Assembly (NCBI GenBank): GCA_902630915.1
Contig: CACOWD010000001.1
Location: forward strand, 1 to 64,000
Origin: an uncultured Pelagibacteraceae bacterium
GTDB lineage: Bacteria; Pseudomonadota; Alphaproteobacteria; Pelagibacterales; Pelagibacteraceae
Direction: 5' to 3'
DNA: 64,000 nucleotides
The position numbers were made by a program, and so were the translations under genes. The notes under the pieces are model-generated. The model did not search any database and was not told the origin of the DNA. It saw nothing but the letters and a program-made list of their open reading frames with translations. The stretch's first letter is position 1; the number at the start of each line of letters is the position of its first letter. Positions 63,329 to 64,000 of the stretch are shown here, piece by piece.

Positions 63329-63874
63329 GTGTCAAACTCTAAGCCAAATTATTTTCAAAGAAGAACAAAGCCTCAAGGTCCGAGAGCAAACGAACGTATA
63401 AGAGCTTTAGATGTCCAGGTCATTGGTAGTGACGGAGCAAATATAGGAGTTATTCCATTAAAAAAAGCTATAGAGTTAGCTAAGCAAGAGGAATTAGATT
63501 TAATCGAGATATCACCAAATACAAATCCTCCAGTTTGTAAAATTATGGATATGGGTAAGTATAAATATGATTTACAAAAAAAAGCTAATCAAGCTAAGAA
63601 AAAACAAAAAACTGTTTCTTTAAAAGAAATTAAATTAAGACCAGGAACAGAAACTCACGACTATAATTTTAAAATTAAAAATGCAAAGAAATTTATTAGC
63701 AAAGGAGATAAAGTAAAATTTACTGTAAAGTTCAAAGGTCGTGAGATGCAACATACTCAATTAGGTAAGGAACTGATGAATAAAATTATAGATGAAACTA
63801 AAGATATAGCTAAAGTCGAAAGCCATCCTAAATTCGAGGGCAAACAAATGGTTATGATCATTCAACCCATTTAA
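63329..63874 (+). CDS. infC: Translation initiation factor IF-3 (GTG start)
   Basis: 181 residues. Conserved regions: RTKPQGPRANERIRALDVQVIGSDG (13-37), DLIEISPNTNPPVCKIMDMGKYKYD (64-88) and KEIKLRPGTETHDYNFKIKNAKKF. The start is GTG, immediately after the thrS stop. IF-3 genes often use rare start codons as part of autoregulation; GTG is a mild form of that, so the control is uncertain. No in-frame ATG occurs nearby. Confidence 0.95.
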   Translation: MSNSKPNYFQRRTKPQGPRANERIRALDVQVIGSDGANIGVIPLKKAIELAKQEELDLIEISPNTNPPVCKIMDMGKYKYDLQKKANQAKKKQKTVSLKEIKLRPGTETHDYNFKIKNAKKFISKGDKVKFTVKFKGREMQHTQLGKELMNKIIDETKDIAKVESHPKFEGKQMVMIIQPI

Positions 63875-63892
63875 ATCAATAATATTAGCGAC

Positions 63893-63921
63893 TTGCTATG
63901 ACAGGATATTGATTATATAAG
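63893..63921 (+). promoter_or_regulatory. Candidate promoter of rpmI
   Basis: TTGCTA (63893-63898), 17-nt spacer, TATAAG (63916-63921). The predicted start is about 6 nt before the rpmI ATG. The dyad AATCAATA (63874-63881)/TATTGATT (63907-63914) spans the spacer and could be an alternative RNA stem. Confidence 0.5.
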
Positions 63922-63933
63922 ACCGAAATATTT

Positions 63934-64000
63934 ATGCCAAAACTTAAAACAAAAAGCTCAGCCAAAAAAAGATTTAGATTTACAGCTACCGGTAAGATTA
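63934..64000 (+). CDS. rpmI: 50S ribosomal protein L35, 3' part outside window
   Basis: The first 22 residues are inside the window: MPKLKTKSSAKKRFRFTATGKI, the family N-terminus. Position after infC is the standard infC-rpmI-rplT order. The remainder and probably rplT lie past the right edge. Confidence 0.95.
   Translation, partial: MPKLKTKSSAKKRFRFTATGKI

Noticed and set aside
1..64000. CRISPR arrays, insertion sequences, integrons or prophage
   Set aside because: No regularly spaced repeats, transposase, integrase or phage structural genes were found on reading both strands.

Overview
The window is a compact, strongly AT-rich bacterial chromosome segment (roughly 30% G+C by eye). Intergenic gaps are a few bases, there are many TAATG and ATGA gene junctions, and I see no insertion sequences, phage genes or CRISPR. 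Gene content and order (obg-proB-proA-nadD-rsfS-ctpA, metX-metW beside hisC-tyrA, argH-lipoprotein-lysA, Suv3-like helicase-fdxA-carD, thrS-infC-rpmI) point to an alphaproteobacterium. The streamlining, the SAM-II riboswitch on metX, a TAXI-type TRAP transporter and the AT bias suggest the marine SAR11 clade (Pelagibacterales). That placement is inference; no 16S gene is present.

Layout. 1-6304 (minus): RppH end, CtpA protease, RsfS, NadD, proline synthesis (ProA, ProB), a shortened Obg GTPase, ribosomal proteins L27 and L21. 6370-18084: GloB, MetW/MetX under a SAM-II riboswitch with a terminator-like hairpin, HisC and TyrA, PlsC, LysA with a tiny LptM-like lipoprotein and ArgH, then a thioredoxin, a HIG1 protein, an esterase, an HNH protein, Coq7, DsbB and YqaA. 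18083-28634: a small membrane protein, an unrecognised protein with two winged-helix segments, a BASS transporter, tRNA-Leu, an acyl-CoA synthetase, a 24-residue Lys/Arg peptide gene with its own promoter, ribosome site and terminator, CarD, FdxA, a TerB-like protein, the Suv3-like helicase, an aminotransferase and a TRAP binding protein. 28712-34533: the fused TRAP permease, a membrane-anchored PQQ-sugar-dehydrogenase-like propeller, a secreted Cys-rich protein and a secreted FG-GAP/UnbV propeller.

34540-45240 holds acetyl and C2-C4 metabolism: pyruvate dehydrogenase E1 carrying an extra N-terminal lipoyl domain, E2, acetoacetyl-CoA synthetase, an HDAC-family deacetylase and a thiolase. Between the last two is a 58-residue CxxC microprotein preceded by two Fur-like palindromes. 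45272-52506 is a surface-polysaccharide block around tRNA-Arg: O-antigen ligase, methyltransferase, glycosyltransferases, two epimerases and undecaprenyl-diphosphate phosphatase. 52672-64000 holds glutamate synthase (GltD, GltB), an SDR protein, an alpha/beta hydrolase, a GT4 glycosyltransferase, ThrS, IF-3 and the start of ribosomal protein L35.

Most of the window is conserved housekeeping. The observations most worth following are the 24-residue polybasic peptide gene next to CarD, the Fur-box microprotein, the lipoyl-E1 fusion, the Obg protein lacking its G5 region, and the metX leader in which riboswitch, hairpin and start codon are stacked.
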